A stretch of DNA of 64,000 nucleotides from Alishewanella tabrizica (GTDB lineage Bacteria > Pseudomonadota > Gammaproteobacteria > Enterobacterales > Alteromonadaceae): positions 124,001 to 188,000 of the forward strand of contig NZ_BMYR01000007.1 of assembly GCF_014652375.1 (NCBI RefSeq). The letters run 5' to 3'. Below the pieces are notes generated by a model, which saw only the letters and a list, made by a program, of their open reading frames with translations, was not told the origin of the DNA and searched no databases. The position numbers and the translations under genes were made by a program. Shown one piece after another: positions 43,442 through 52,590 of this stretch (positions are counted from its first letter, which is position 1; every line of letters starts with the position of its first letter).

Positions 43442-43753
43442 ATGAAAAGTATCATTTTGATATTAGTAACACTAAGTGTCGTGGTTAGCCACTCTGCTGT
43501 TGCTAAACCCGACCACGATAAACCTTTACCACCAGGCTTAATGAAAAAAGTAAACCAAGGCAAACCTCTACCGCCTGGTTGGCAAAAGAAACTTTCTCCT
43601 GGACAATATCTTGCGGACGATTATTACTATCGCAGCACTGTGCTTAAAAAAGCTAATGTGGACGGTATTATTACAGTACAGATTGAAGGTACCATCGTAG
43701 AACTTTATGAACATAGCAGAGCCATCGTTCGTATCTTAGAGGGTAGTCGATAA
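43442..43753 (+). CDS. Small secreted protein, RcnB/CigR-like
   Basis: A 103-residue protein with a clean signal peptide (1-22, cleavage at AVA|KP). The mature part contains a doubled motif, KPLPPGLMKK and KPLPPGWQKKLSPGQYL, and a C-terminal beta-rich stretch (TVQIEGTIVELYEHSRAIVRIL). This layout resembles periplasmic RcnB- and CigR-like proteins; a metal or envelope role is possible but not shown. AAAGGAG precedes the ATG. It reads against the flagellar genes and interrupts the flhB-flhA order, so it looks inserted there. Confidence 0.82.
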   Translation: MKSIILILVTLSVVVSHSAVAKPDHDKPLPPGLMKKVNQGKPLPPGWQKKLSPGQYLADDYYYRSTVLKKANVDGIITVQIEGTIVELYEHSRAIVRILEGSR

Positions 43754-43833
43754 TTTTATTCCAATTTTGGGTATCGGTTATAAATACGCTTTGCCATAAA
43801 GATGCTTATATATTATAGATACCAAAACGTTCA

Positions 43834-44964
43834 TCAATGCCTTACGTCTTCAGGTATTGGCAGATCTTTGGCCAAGCTTTTCGGCCTACTGCCTTTGCCT
43901 TTGCGATACATTTTTAACTGATAGACATAGGCCAAAATTTGCGCTACTGCAGCAAACAACTGCTCAGGGATAGGATGATCTAACTTGGTGGTGTAATAAA
44001 TTGAACGCGCAAGCGCGGGAGATTCCAATACCGGAATTTTATGCTCGTTAGCAATTTTACGAATATGCATGGCAACTTCGTCAACCCCTTTCGCTACCAC
44101 TACTGGCGCACGAAATTTCCCCTGATCATACTTTAAGGCCACCGCATAGTGTGTTGGGTTAGTGACAATAACATCCGCGGTAGGCACTTGCTGCATCATA
44201 CGCTTCATCGACATTTGCATTTGGGTACGGCGAATACGCCCTTTCGTTTCTGGGCTACCTTCTGAGTTTTTATGTTCGTCTTTGATTTCTTGCAACGACA
44301 TTTTTAACTGCTTAGTGTGATTCCATAACTGGTAAGGGGCATCTACCACCGCAATAATCGATACACTGGCGCACAATCCCAAAAATAACCATCCCAAAAA
44401 ATACAGCGCCGACTCAATATTATTAGGCTCGCTCATAAGTGAGAGCGCCATAATATCCATAAAAAATAGCTTTAGTAGTAAATAGGCTACGCCAACTACA
44501 ACAGCTACTTTTAAAATGCTTTTTATAAGTTCCACTAATGCTTGTAAGCCAAACATCCGTTTGAAGCCCTGCATGGGGTTCATTTTGCTGGCTTTGGGGC
44601 CGGCGGCTTCCCAGCTAAAATTAAAACCGCCTAGCAAGGTATTCCCAACAAAAGACGCGACCAAAATTAATAAAAAAATACCGGATAAAGGCGCAGCTAA
44701 TTCACGCCCCGCATCGCCCCAAGCAGTAAACATGGAATTGGGTTCAAATATATCTTTTTGATCTAAGCGCATTAACCGCTGACCGATGTTTAACACCGCA
44801 ATGGCCAGCATTTTGCCAAAAATCAGTAATGACGCTGCGCTGGCAATTAACACCACCGCAGTTCCTAAATCTTTTGATCGGGCAATTTGCCCTTTTTTGG
44901 CTGCGTCTTGCAGCTTCTTAGGTGTGGGCTGTTCGGTTTTTTCGCCGCCGGATTCTTCTGCCAC
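43834..44964 (-). CDS. flhB: Flagellar export switch protein FlhB
   Basis: Controls substrate switching from hook to filament in flagellar export. The 376-residue protein begins with the family's EKTEQPTPKKLQDAAKKGQI, has four transmembrane segments, and carries the autocleavage site N269-P-T-H272 in VIVTNPTHYAV. The cytoplasmic tail has APVVVAKGVDEVA and ends in a basic stretch. It starts nine bases after fliR and is the last gene of the fliK-to-flhB run. Confidence 0.97.
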   Translation of the reverse strand: MAEESGGEKTEQPTPKKLQDAAKKGQIARSKDLGTAVVLIASAASLLIFGKMLAIAVLNIGQRLMRLDQKDIFEPNSMFTAWGDAGRELAAPLSGIFLLILVASFVGNTLLGGFNFSWEAAGPKASKMNPMQGFKRMFGLQALVELIKSILKVAVVVGVAYLLLKLFFMDIMALSLMSEPNNIESALYFLGWLFLGLCASVSIIAVVDAPYQLWNHTKQLKMSLQEIKDEHKNSEGSPETKGRIRRTQMQMSMKRMMQQVPTADVIVTNPTHYAVALKYDQGKFRAPVVVAKGVDEVAMHIRKIANEHKIPVLESPALARSIYYTTKLDHPIPEQLFAAVAQILAYVYQLKMYRKGKGSRPKSLAKDLPIPEDVRH

Positions 44965-44973
44965 GCCAGCCTC

Positions 44974-45747
44974 CTAACAGCCGATCAGCCGACAGCTGTA
45001 ATCAATTACATGCTGCCACTGTTTGTCATAATGGAATAAAAAGGTATCTAAGGTTAACCATAAAATCAGCAAACCCGAGAGCATGGTAATGGGGAAACCA
45101 ATTGAGAATACGTTTAACTGAGGAGCGGCACGGGTCATAATGCCAAATGCCAAATTTACCATTAACATGGCAACGATAGGGGCTAACGCGATAGCTAAAG
45201 ACGTGGAAAACATCCAGCCACCAAACTCAATGATGGTCCAGTAGCTAGTAACATCCCACCATTCGCCATTAATGGGCAACGTATCAAAACTAAACACTAG
45301 CATTTGAATCATAATCAAATGGCCATTGAACACAAAAAACAACAAGGTGGCTAAGATAAGATAAAATTGGCCGACAGCTGGCACACTCATGCCACTGGCC
45401 GGATCCGCCATCGACGCAAAGGCTAAACCGGTTTGGGTTGCCAATAATTGACCTGCGAGCACAAAAGTATTGATAAACATCAACGAGATAAAGCCGAGCG
45501 CAAAACCAATGGTTAATTGCAATATCACCTCTAGCACCATGGCAAGCGAAATAAGTTCGGGGTATACCGTTTTAGGTAACATGGGCATCATGACAACGGT
45601 AATTAACACTACCAGTCCCGTTTTAATTCGCGTTGGGATATTACGCACCCCGAGGCCAGCCATAATCATTAACATACCTGACACGCGACAAAGTGGCAGT
45701 AAAAAATCCGCGATAGCCTGCATAAGGGTAGACATCAGGATTTCCAT
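44974..45747 (-). CDS. fliR: Flagellar export gate protein FliR
   Basis: Membrane component of the FliPQR export channel. The 257-residue protein has about six transmembrane segments and the family features FVLAGQLLATQTGLAFASMADP and FGIMTRAAPQLNVFSIGFP. The start used gives MEILMSTLMQAI; a Met at residue 5 is also possible. It follows fliQ by 12 bases. Confidence 0.95.
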   Translation of the reverse strand: MEILMSTLMQAIADFLLPLCRVSGMLMIMAGLGVRNIPTRIKTGLVVLITVVMMPMLPKTVYPELISLAMVLEVILQLTIGFALGFISLMFINTFVLAGQLLATQTGLAFASMADPASGMSVPAVGQFYLILATLLFFVFNGHLIMIQMLVFSFDTLPINGEWWDVTSYWTIIEFGGWMFSTSLAIALAPIVAMLMVNLAFGIMTRAAPQLNVFSIGFPITMLSGLLILWLTLDTFLFHYDKQWQHVIDYSCRLIGC

Positions 45748-45759
45748 ACTGTCTTCCTC

Positions 45760-46029
45760 TTAGCCAACAATTTGCGGAATGCTTTGGTACAAATCAATGG
45801 TGTAATCCATGATGACCCGCACCAACCAATGCCCACCGAACATTAAAGCAAGCAGCGTAACAATCAAGCGTGGTAGAAAACTTAAGGTTTGCTCGTTAAT
45901 TGAGGTGGCCGCTTGAAAAATTGCTACGATTAAGCCAACAAATAATGAAGGTAAAATTATGGCACTCACCAATAAAATGACGATAAATAATGAATCACGT
46001 AGTACATCGACAAAGACTTCGGGGCTCAT
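45760..46029 (-). CDS. fliQ: Flagellar export gate protein FliQ
   Basis: An 89-residue protein of two transmembrane helices, the standard FliQ size, with [21 protein letters not shown] between them. The ATG overlaps the fliP stop (ATGA), so the two are translationally coupled. Confidence 0.96.
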   Translation of the reverse strand: MSPEVFVDVLRDSLFIVILLVSAIILPSLFVGLIVAIFQAATSINEQTLSFLPRLIVTLLALMFGGHWLVRVIMDYTIDLYQSIPQIVG

Positions 46030-46772
46030 GTGCCTACTCCATAACTGGTCGCTAAAGTGCCCATTACCAGCATCCAGCCATCAACCAGGACAAACATCAT
46101 CAATTTAAAGGGTAACGAAATAATCATGGGTGAGAGCATCATCATACCCATCGCCATTAAGACACTGGCAACCACCAAATCAATAATCAAAAACGGAATA
46201 AACAACATAAATCCAATTTGAAAAGCGGTTTTAAGCTCACTGGTTACAAACGCTGGGATCACCACGGTCATCGGATAGTCTTGCGGTTGTTCGGCAACCT
46301 CCAATCCAGCAATTTGCGCAAAGGTATCTAAATCTTTAACCCGGGTTTGGTGCAACATAAAGGCTTTAATGGGAATAATTGCCGCATCAAAGGCTTGCAC
46401 TGGGGTGATGGTTTCGGCCAAATATGGCTGCACGGCTTGCTCATTAATGGTTTTAAACACCGGCGCCATAATAAAAAAGGTTAAAAACAGGGTTATGCCA
46501 ATAAGCACTTGGTTAGAAGGCGTTTGTTGCAAGCCAATGGCTTGGCGCAAAATGGCCAACACCACAATAATACGCGTAAAGCTGGTCATCATAATGACTA
46601 TCGCTGGAATAAAGCTTAACGCCGTCATGATCGCCAGAACTTGCAGAGTCACACTGTAAGACTGCGAACCGTCGGCATTGGTGGTTACGGTTAACGCCGA
46701 TAATGCGCCATTATCGGCTAACAACGAGGGGCTGAGCAGCATCAGCAGCACAACACACAGCAATCGCAACAT
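46026..46772 (-). CDS. fliP: Flagellar export gate protein FliP
   Basis: Core of the export channel, 248 residues. It has a cleavable signal peptide (about 1-19), then four transmembrane segments. Family stretches include [39 protein letters not shown] and [19 protein letters not shown]. It lies seven bases after fliO and overlaps fliQ. Confidence 0.97.
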   Translation of the reverse strand: MLRLLCVVLLMLLSPSLLADNGALSALTVTTNADGSQSYSVTLQVLAIMTALSFIPAIVIMMTSFTRIIVVLAILRQAIGLQQTPSNQVLIGITLFLTFFIMAPVFKTINEQAVQPYLAETITPVQAFDAAIIPIKAFMLHQTRVKDLDTFAQIAGLEVAEQPQDYPMTVVIPAFVTSELKTAFQIGFMLFIPFLIIDLVVASVLMAMGMMMLSPMIISLPFKLMMFVLVDGWMLVMGTLATSYGVGT

Positions 46773-46779
46773 AGAAAAC

Positions 46780-47478
46780 TTACTTTTTCAGGAATGATTG
46801 TAACTGTGTATGAAAATCTGATGCCAACTTTTCTTCGGGGAGAGGATTTTCTAGTTCAAACAGTAAATTAATGCTTTGAGGCGTCACCCCAATAACGCGC
46901 TGTTTTCCTTGTATTTCAATAACTAATATACGTTCTCGCTGCCCCAATGGCAGAGCAGAAATAATTTTAATTTGTCGGTTTCCGGGCAAACGTAAACTCA
47001 GTTTTTTGAATAACCAGCCTAATCCAAGCACTAACAAAATGACTAGCGCCAGAGAAATGACGATTTTACCTAGCGCCATCCCGGGATGCGTTTGCTCACT
47101 GCCAGAGGCTAAAACGGTTGAACGCGGCGTTACTAAAGATGGCGTGACTCGAGAGGGTATGGCGTTAGGTGTTTCTACGCTGGGTGTCTGCGACGCATTC
47201 TCAGTGTCTACCTCCGATACAGCAGCATCTTGCTCGTTTGTTGGTTCTGCAACGGTGTTGGGGGCTGCTTGCTGAGTAGCCGTTTTATCCACTACCGTTA
47301 TTAACGATGTATCGGTGTTTTCTTTGTTTTCTATGTTTTCTGTATTTGCAGCAGGCGTTTGCGCGATCTTCAGGGCCGATGTGGCAACGTCAGCAGATGA
47401 TGTTACAGCCATAGCCAAAGGGACACTGCTATTAATCGCTAATAGCATTACGCCAACACTGATAAGCAAAATACGCAT
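46780..47478 (-). CDS. fliO: Flagellar biosynthesis protein FliO
   Basis: Assists assembly of the FliP ring. The 232-residue protein is longer than E. coli FliO (121). It has a signal-like N-terminus (1-26), a Thr/Ala/Asn-rich low-complexity stretch (about 30-120), a transmembrane helix (about 134-155, [19 protein letters not shown]) and the conserved cytoplasmic tail with [21 protein letters not shown]. Its start overlaps the fliN stop by one base. Confidence 0.92.
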   Translation of the reverse strand: MRILLISVGVMLLAINSSVPLAMAVTSSADVATSALKIAQTPAANTENIENKENTDTSLITVVDKTATQQAAPNTVAEPTNEQDAAVSEVDTENASQTPSVETPNAIPSRVTPSLVTPRSTVLASGSEQTHPGMALGKIVISLALVILLVLGLGWLFKKLSLRLPGNRQIKIISALPLGQRERILVIEIQGKQRVIGVTPQSINLLFELENPLPEEKLASDFHTQLQSFLKK

Positions 47479-47855
47479 TAGCGAAGCTTCTTAATCCGTT
47501 CAATTTGGCTGATCACATCGGTTAAACGAATACCAAATTTATCGTTTACCACCACCACTTCACCATGGGCAATTAGGGTACCATTCACTAGGACATCCAG
47601 AGGCTCACCGGCGATACGTTCTAACTCGACGACAGAGCCTTGGTTTAATTGTAGTAAGTTGCGGATACTGATTTTTGCCCGCCCTACTTCCATCGAAATA
47701 GTCACCGGGATATCAAGAATCGTATCTAATTTACGTTTGTCCATCGCTGACTGTTTTTCGTCATGTAATTCTTCTAACTCAACCGCTTTGGCGCCATCAC
47801 CGGCCTCTGACATCGCAGCTGCCCACTCATCCATTGTATCTTGATCATTTGCCAT
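47478..47855 (-). CDS. fliN: Flagellar motor switch protein FliN
   Basis: C-ring component, 125 residues. An acidic, Ala-rich N-terminus leads to the SpoA-type C-terminal domain: LDIPVTISMEVGRAKISIRNLLQL and GEVVVVNDKFGIRLTDVI. It follows fliM by five bases and overlaps fliO by one. Confidence 0.97.
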   Translation of the reverse strand: MANDQDTMDEWAAAMSEAGDGAKAVELEELHDEKQSAMDKRKLDTILDIPVTISMEVGRAKISIRNLLQLNQGSVVELERIAGEPLDVLVNGTLIAHGEVVVVNDKFGIRLTDVISQIERIKKLR

Positions 47856-47860
47856 AATAG

Positions 47861-48949
47861 TTACCTTCTGTCCCGATCATTAAAATTCAGATCGGCTTCT
47901 AATTCTGAGATGTCTGCGTCATTATCTAAGCGTCTGCCGCCTTTGGTAAAGACTTGTAATTCTGATTTTACTGACTCTGGGCGTTTGATTTTTTCAATAA
48001 TTTTTAATGCCACATTATCGCGTGAACGGCCCATTTTGGCACGAAAGGTGGGTAAATCTTCAATAAGTACGGTGATATGCTCAGGAATATCGACTGGAAT
48101 AATATCGCCTGCTTTTAATTCCATAATATCGCGTAAGGTTAAATCCACATCCAACATTTTCGTGCTAAGCCCTACTTTCACATCCATAATTTCGTCACGT
48201 AAGGCTTTTGACCAGCGCAGATCGGTGTCTTCTTTATCACTTTGCACACCGGCATCTAATAACTCACGGATCGGCTCCAACATCGAGTAAGGCAGTGCCA
48301 CGTGAAAATCGCCACCACCCCCATCAAGTTCAATATGGAACGAACTGATAACAACCACTTCAGTGGGACTCACAATATTCGCCATGGCGGGGTTAACTTC
48401 AGAGTCAAGATACTCAAAGGACACATCCATTACCGGCGCCCAAGCTTCTTTGTAATCCTCGAAAATCAGTTTAAGCAACATTTGAATAATACGTCGTTCG
48501 GTTGGCGTAAATTCCCGACCTTCAATTTTGGCGTGATAGCGGCCATCGCCACCAAAAAAGTTATCCACTAAAATAAAGACCAGCCGAGCTTCCATGGTAA
48601 TTAAGCCGGTGCCTTTGAGCGGGCGAAAGCGCACCATGTTTAAACTGGTTGGCACAAACAGCGTATGCACATACTCGCCAAACTTAATCATTTGTACGCC
48701 ATTTATCGACACTTCTGCGGTTCGACGCATCATGTTAAATAAGCTAATGCGCATGTGCCGGGCAAAGCGTTCATTTACCATTTCTAAGGTGGGCATTCGA
48801 CCGCGAACAATCCGATCTTGTGACGAAAAATCGAATTGCATGGTGCCAGAGCCGTCTTTCGCGTCTGCCGACCCTACCTCTTCTTCTTCGACTTCGTCAA
48901 CGCCATGTAATAGCGCATCAATTTCATCTTGTGACAATAAATCGGACAC
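47861..48949 (-). CDS. fliM: Flagellar motor switch protein FliM
   Basis: C-ring protein that receives CheY-P. The 362-residue protein starts with the CheY-binding peptide MSDLLSQDEIDALLHGV. The middle domain includes RHMRISLFNMMRRTAEVS and GKxG-like loops, and the C-terminal SpoA domain has LTLRDIMELKAGDIIPVDIPE. It lies 12 bases after fliL. Confidence 0.97.
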   Translation of the reverse strand: MSDLLSQDEIDALLHGVDEVEEEEVGSADAKDGSGTMQFDFSSQDRIVRGRMPTLEMVNERFARHMRISLFNMMRRTAEVSINGVQMIKFGEYVHTLFVPTSLNMVRFRPLKGTGLITMEARLVFILVDNFFGGDGRYHAKIEGREFTPTERRIIQMLLKLIFEDYKEAWAPVMDVSFEYLDSEVNPAMANIVSPTEVVVISSFHIELDGGGGDFHVALPYSMLEPIRELLDAGVQSDKEDTDLRWSKALRDEIMDVKVGLSTKMLDVDLTLRDIMELKAGDIIPVDIPEHITVLIEDLPTFRAKMGRSRDNVALKIIEKIKRPESVKSELQVFTKGGRRLDNDADISELEADLNFNDRDRR

Positions 48950-48961
48950 GGCTGCTCACTC

Positions 48962-49483
48962 TTATTGCATAACAAAACCGGTAAATAGCACTTCTGCTAC
49001 TACCACAGAACCCACCACATCCAACATGGCATTTTGTAACTCTATTAACGCTTTATTTTTTAATTCTTCTTTACCGGTCGCGGTAATCAGCTCATCGGCA
49101 TTAGACGCACTAAAAGTGGCTAATAACGAGCCTTCAATCAATGGAATATGCCGCAGAGCTAACCCTTGATTCGCTTCACCACGAACCATTAATTGCACAC
49201 GAATTTGTACCATACGATCACGAGAGGCACCTGCCACATTAAACACAAAAGGTCGCGGTAATTGCACATACAAAGCGGTACCTTGTGTTGCGCCACCCGC
49301 AGCCGCAGCACCGTCTGTTACCGTTTCAGATGCCGTGTCGGTCACTTCAGGGGCGGTTTCTCCCCCCATTAAAAAGAAGTAAGCCCCAGCACCACCCGCT
49401 AGCAGAACCACAATACCGATAATCAGCATTAACTTCTTTTTCTTACCGCTGTTATCAACAATCTCTAAATCATTCTCTGCCAT
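48962..49483 (-). CDS. fliL: Flagellar basal-body-associated protein FliL
   Basis: A 173-residue single-pass membrane protein (helix about 17-37, KLMLIIGIVVLLAGGAGAYF) with a periplasmic domain that surrounds the stators. Features are YVQLPRPFVFNV, MVQIRVQLMVRG and the closing VVAEVLFTGFVMQ. It follows fliK by 105 bases; I found no good sigma-54 site in that gap. Confidence 0.93.
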   Translation of the reverse strand: MAENDLEIVDNSGKKKKLMLIIGIVVLLAGGAGAYFFLMGGETAPEVTDTASETVTDGAAAAGGATQGTALYVQLPRPFVFNVAGASRDRMVQIRVQLMVRGEANQGLALRHIPLIEGSLLATFSASNADELITATGKEELKNKALIELQNAMLDVVGSVVVAEVLFTGFVMQ

Positions 49484-49588
49484 GATGTTATGGCTCCTTG
49501 CAGTATCTAATACCTGTTATAAGTTGGTATTATGGTCATCAGCGCAAGCGTTTGTAAACAAAAGCTACTCATCTTACACATAGGATGC

Positions 49589-51982
49589 TTAAGCGTAATA
49601 ATCAACTAAGCGTTCGCTGTGATGTATATCGATTGTGCTATTGATTACACCGCCCTCTGCCGCGCTTTGTGTATCATCACCTGAGGGTGTGCTGCGACCG
49701 CCATGTTGCTCAGTTGATTGACGTTCTTGACGAGCTTGCTGCTGTACTTGCCCTTCCCCCAACTGAATGCCTTGCTGTTGTAACATCTCACGTAATTTAG
49801 GCATTTGCTGTTCAAGTAATTCTTTTGCTTGTTGTTGTTGCACAATAAACTGCACGGTAGCTTGTTCTTGTTGCAGATTAACCCGAATTTGCATTTGGCC
49901 TAATTCAGCAGGATCTAGCCGGATCTCAGCAACCTGCACGTTTTGCCTTATCATTAATTGCACCCGCTCACGTAATTGGCCGGTCGCATCTTGTTGCTGC
50001 AAATTAAGCTGTTTTAACTGCGCCGCTAAACTTGGTGCTACCGCAGCACTTTGTGGCCGAGATTGTTGCTCAAGTACACTGGCAAAGCCCTCTGCTCTAG
50101 CTAACGAAACCGCGGCCTCAGTGGTCGGCGTACTCGAGCTGTTTACCGTTGCAGCAGTGGTTTGCGATCCATTTTGAACTAACGCCACCTCAAATTTAGT
50201 AAAGTTCAAGGTTTTGCTATCTTGACGTGCTTGCCCTTGCTGTTCGTTGTTGCTCGCAGTGTCGCTAGCAGATTCAGCCGCTACACTTGCCATCACGCGT
50301 GACGCGTTCGATGCGCTGTCTGTAACACGTGCAGTACTACTACCTAGCGTATCCAGTCCGCGTTTTTGGCTAGCGCTAGCTTTATTCGCTGTAGCAGTGC
50401 GTTCATTGGGTATTGATAAGCCTAACCCCGTCGCCACAATATTTTCTGCGGCATTAACCGCTGTAGCAACCGCATCCGTTGCGTCAGGTAGAGGCGCTGA
50501 ACCTGGGGTGTTTATTGCCGGTGCTGAAGTTGTCGCTATCGTAACGGATTGAGCTTGAGCGGCTTTTGTCGATGTAGCATCAATGTGTTCTAGCGTGTTA
50601 TCTGTGGCAATGGCTGCTGCCGATACTGCGCTGTTTGCCATCATAGGTTTGTTTACCTCAGCAGAGGTTCCAGCAACCGAGGACGCTTCTTGTGCTATCT
50701 TAGACACGTCGTTTGCCATGGTGTTATTTGATGAGGTTATAAGTGAACTTGCCGAAGCCGACGCTAGCCTGTCAGATTGACTTGACAGCCCAGACACATC
50801 ACCACGCACGCTTGACGTGGCGGCCTGTGCATCAGCGCCTGCCGAAATCTTATTAGCCGCAAGACTCTCAGATACCAAACGCTCTGCTGCACTCTCAACG
50901 GCGAGTATGTCGGCTGACGTAGTCTCAGCCATCGCCTTTGTTGGCGACGCCTTGTCAATCACTTGGCGCTCTGCATCTTGGTTTACTGCGGCTTTTGATA
51001 AATGAGCAACATTGACCAGTGAAGAGTCTGGAGTAAGTGCGTTGACGCTTTGATGAGCTCGTGGATTGTCCTGAGCTATATCGTTGAGTTCCGAACTATT
51101 TATAGACGTTATAAGATCGGTGGCGATGTTAGAAGAACTAGGTAATGTTGTTGTAGATCCAGCACTGTTAAACGAGGTTACTAAGGATGCGACACTGTCC
51201 GAAGAACTGGCTGACTTCACTAAAGATACAGCGGTGTCTGAGGAAGTCGTTAACGCTGCGGCCGATAAAGCGCTAGCGCCTTGCTGTACTGTCTTTGCGT
51301 TAGATTCGCCTGTCGCCTCAGTTAGAACATCAGCACTGGCTTGTGTTGTTATGATGTCGGCTTGACCTTGGCGAGCTATAGCCGGCACACTCACGCCCTT
51401 TTGTATTGCTTCTTCGCTCAGAAGTGGGAGCGGCATTGCTTGTAGCGGGGTTTCATCATCGGGGACTGGCCCCAGTTTATCGATAAGTGGTTCATCTTGG
51501 AGATGGTGTAAACGCGAACCTATTAACGCTTTTTGTGATACTTGGGTATTAGCATCGCTTGATTGCTGAATAAGCCCTAACCATTTACCAGCAAAATCTG
51601 CCTCAATATCCGCATGTTCATTAACTTGCTCAGCATAAAATGACGGATCCGTATAAGCTGTTTCCATAGCATCTTTATCTGACATTGCCGCAACAGCGGG
51701 CTGATTTGACAGATGCTTTGCTGACAAAACAGGCCCAGAAGCATCTAGATTCTCTGTAGTATGAGGCGCGGTTTTTGATAGCGTTGTTGGCGGCATAGTG
51801 GCGGCAGAAGTTTGCCCCTGTCGTAGGTCTTTCGTATATTGCTCGTCTTGCAACAATTGTTGAAATGCTGCAGCTTGTTGCGCGAAAGCATCTGCTTGAC
51901 CAGGCTTAGCAAAACCAGCATCCCCCGTGGAGAGCGATTCTAACCCACTAAACAATAAAGAAAATTGTAAGCCTTGCGACAT
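49589..51982 (-). CDS. fliK: Flagellar hook-length control protein FliK (extra long)
   Basis: Measures hook length during export. At 797 residues it is about twice the E. coli protein (375-405). Residues about 60-600 are Ser/Thr/Ala-rich and low in complexity. The conserved hook-control domain occupies the C-terminal part: LRERVQLMIRQNVQVAEIRL, DPAELGQMQIRVNLQQEQA and ELLEQQMPKLREMLQQQG, then a Gln-rich tail. GGAGTCAAAT precedes the ATG, and a sigma-54-type promoter lies 55-70 bases upstream. Confidence 0.93.
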   Translation of the reverse strand: MSQGLQFSLLFSGLESLSTGDAGFAKPGQADAFAQQAAAFQQLLQDEQYTKDLRQGQTSAATMPPTTLSKTAPHTTENLDASGPVLSAKHLSNQPAVAAMSDKDAMETAYTDPSFYAEQVNEHADIEADFAGKWLGLIQQSSDANTQVSQKALIGSRLHHLQDEPLIDKLGPVPDDETPLQAMPLPLLSEEAIQKGVSVPAIARQGQADIITTQASADVLTEATGESNAKTVQQGASALSAAALTTSSDTAVSLVKSASSSDSVASLVTSFNSAGSTTTLPSSSNIATDLITSINSSELNDIAQDNPRAHQSVNALTPDSSLVNVAHLSKAAVNQDAERQVIDKASPTKAMAETTSADILAVESAAERLVSESLAANKISAGADAQAATSSVRGDVSGLSSQSDRLASASASSLITSSNNTMANDVSKIAQEASSVAGTSAEVNKPMMANSAVSAAAIATDNTLEHIDATSTKAAQAQSVTIATTSAPAINTPGSAPLPDATDAVATAVNAAENIVATGLGLSIPNERTATANKASASQKRGLDTLGSSTARVTDSASNASRVMASVAAESASDTASNNEQQGQARQDSKTLNFTKFEVALVQNGSQTTAATVNSSSTPTTEAAVSLARAEGFASVLEQQSRPQSAAVAPSLAAQLKQLNLQQQDATGQLRERVQLMIRQNVQVAEIRLDPAELGQMQIRVNLQQEQATVQFIVQQQQAKELLEQQMPKLREMLQQQGIQLGEGQVQQQARQERQSTEQHGGRSTPSGDDTQSAAEGGVINSTIDIHHSERLVDYYA

Positions 51983-52036
51983 ATTTGACTCCGCTTTATC
52001 TAAGAGAGTAAGTGCTGCTGTATTTAAATAGTTGAA

Positions 52037-52052
52037 GCAAAAAACGCGCCAA
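52037..52052 (-). promoter_or_regulatory. Sigma-54 promoter of the fliK operon
   Basis: On the minus strand TTGGCGCGTTTTTTGC has GG and GC ten bases apart and an ideal TTTGC -12 region. It lies 54 bases before the fliK ATG in the 143-base gap after fliJ, and could drive fliK-fliL-fliMNOPQR-flhB. Confidence 0.75.
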
Positions 52053-52125
52053 TGTTAATATTGCCTTATTGCTTTTGGTGTGTGCGTCAACGCTTATTTT
52101 CTGCAAGCAATTGATCTTAAGGCAA

Positions 52126-52590
52126 TTATTCTGAAGGCAATTGCTCTGCAAGTAAGCGCTGTCGATAAAAGCGTTGAGCTGCATACTCATCCGCGAGCTT
52201 TTGTTGCTGCCGATCATCGGCCAGTTGCGCTTTTAGCTGCGCTTGCTCAACTAACTTTTCTAGTGCTTTGCGTTTAGTTTGCATTTTTAACCAACTTTGT
52301 CGCCGTTGCTCTGCCGCATTGCGCGTTTGTTGCACAACCCGCCCCTGCTGCGTTAAGGCCTGATCTAACTTGCTGATAAAACTCACATACTGATTATATT
52401 GACGCCCGCCTAACCCAACCGCACCTTGCTGTAAACTTTGTTGAATATACTCTGTGCGATAATTTGCCAGCCCTTGATACTTTTGCTCGGCTTGCACGAA
52501 AGCTTGCTGTGCCCGTATAAAATGCCCCTGCAAATTCTCTTCCCGCTCTTTTTGTACTTTAATCAGTAGCTGTAAACGTGCTGTGGCCAT
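52126..52590 (-). CDS. fliJ: Flagellar export chaperone FliJ
   Basis: A 154-residue, fully coiled-coil protein that links the FliI ATPase to FlhA. The sequence is Gln/Arg/Glu-rich with heptads throughout (LLIKVQKEREENLQGHFIRA at the start). Its start overlaps the fliI stop by one base. Identification relies on the coiled-coil character, length and position after fliI. Confidence 0.93.
   Translation of the reverse strand: MATARLQLLIKVQKEREENLQGHFIRAQQAFVQAEQKYQGLANYRTEYIQQSLQQGAVGLGGRQYNQYVSFISKLDQALTQQGRVVQQTRNAAEQRRQSWLKMQTKRKALEKLVEQAQLKAQLADDRQQQKLADEYAAQRFYRQRLLAEQLPSE

Noticed and set aside
49484..49588. Sigma-54 promoter upstream of fliL
   Set aside because: No GG-N10-GC arrangement was found in the gap; the nearest candidate is off by one base in spacing.
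49767..51365. Several open frames on the plus strand opposite fliK
   Set aside because: They are reverse readings of the Ser/Ala/Thr/Gln-rich fliK sequence and lack ribosome sites.
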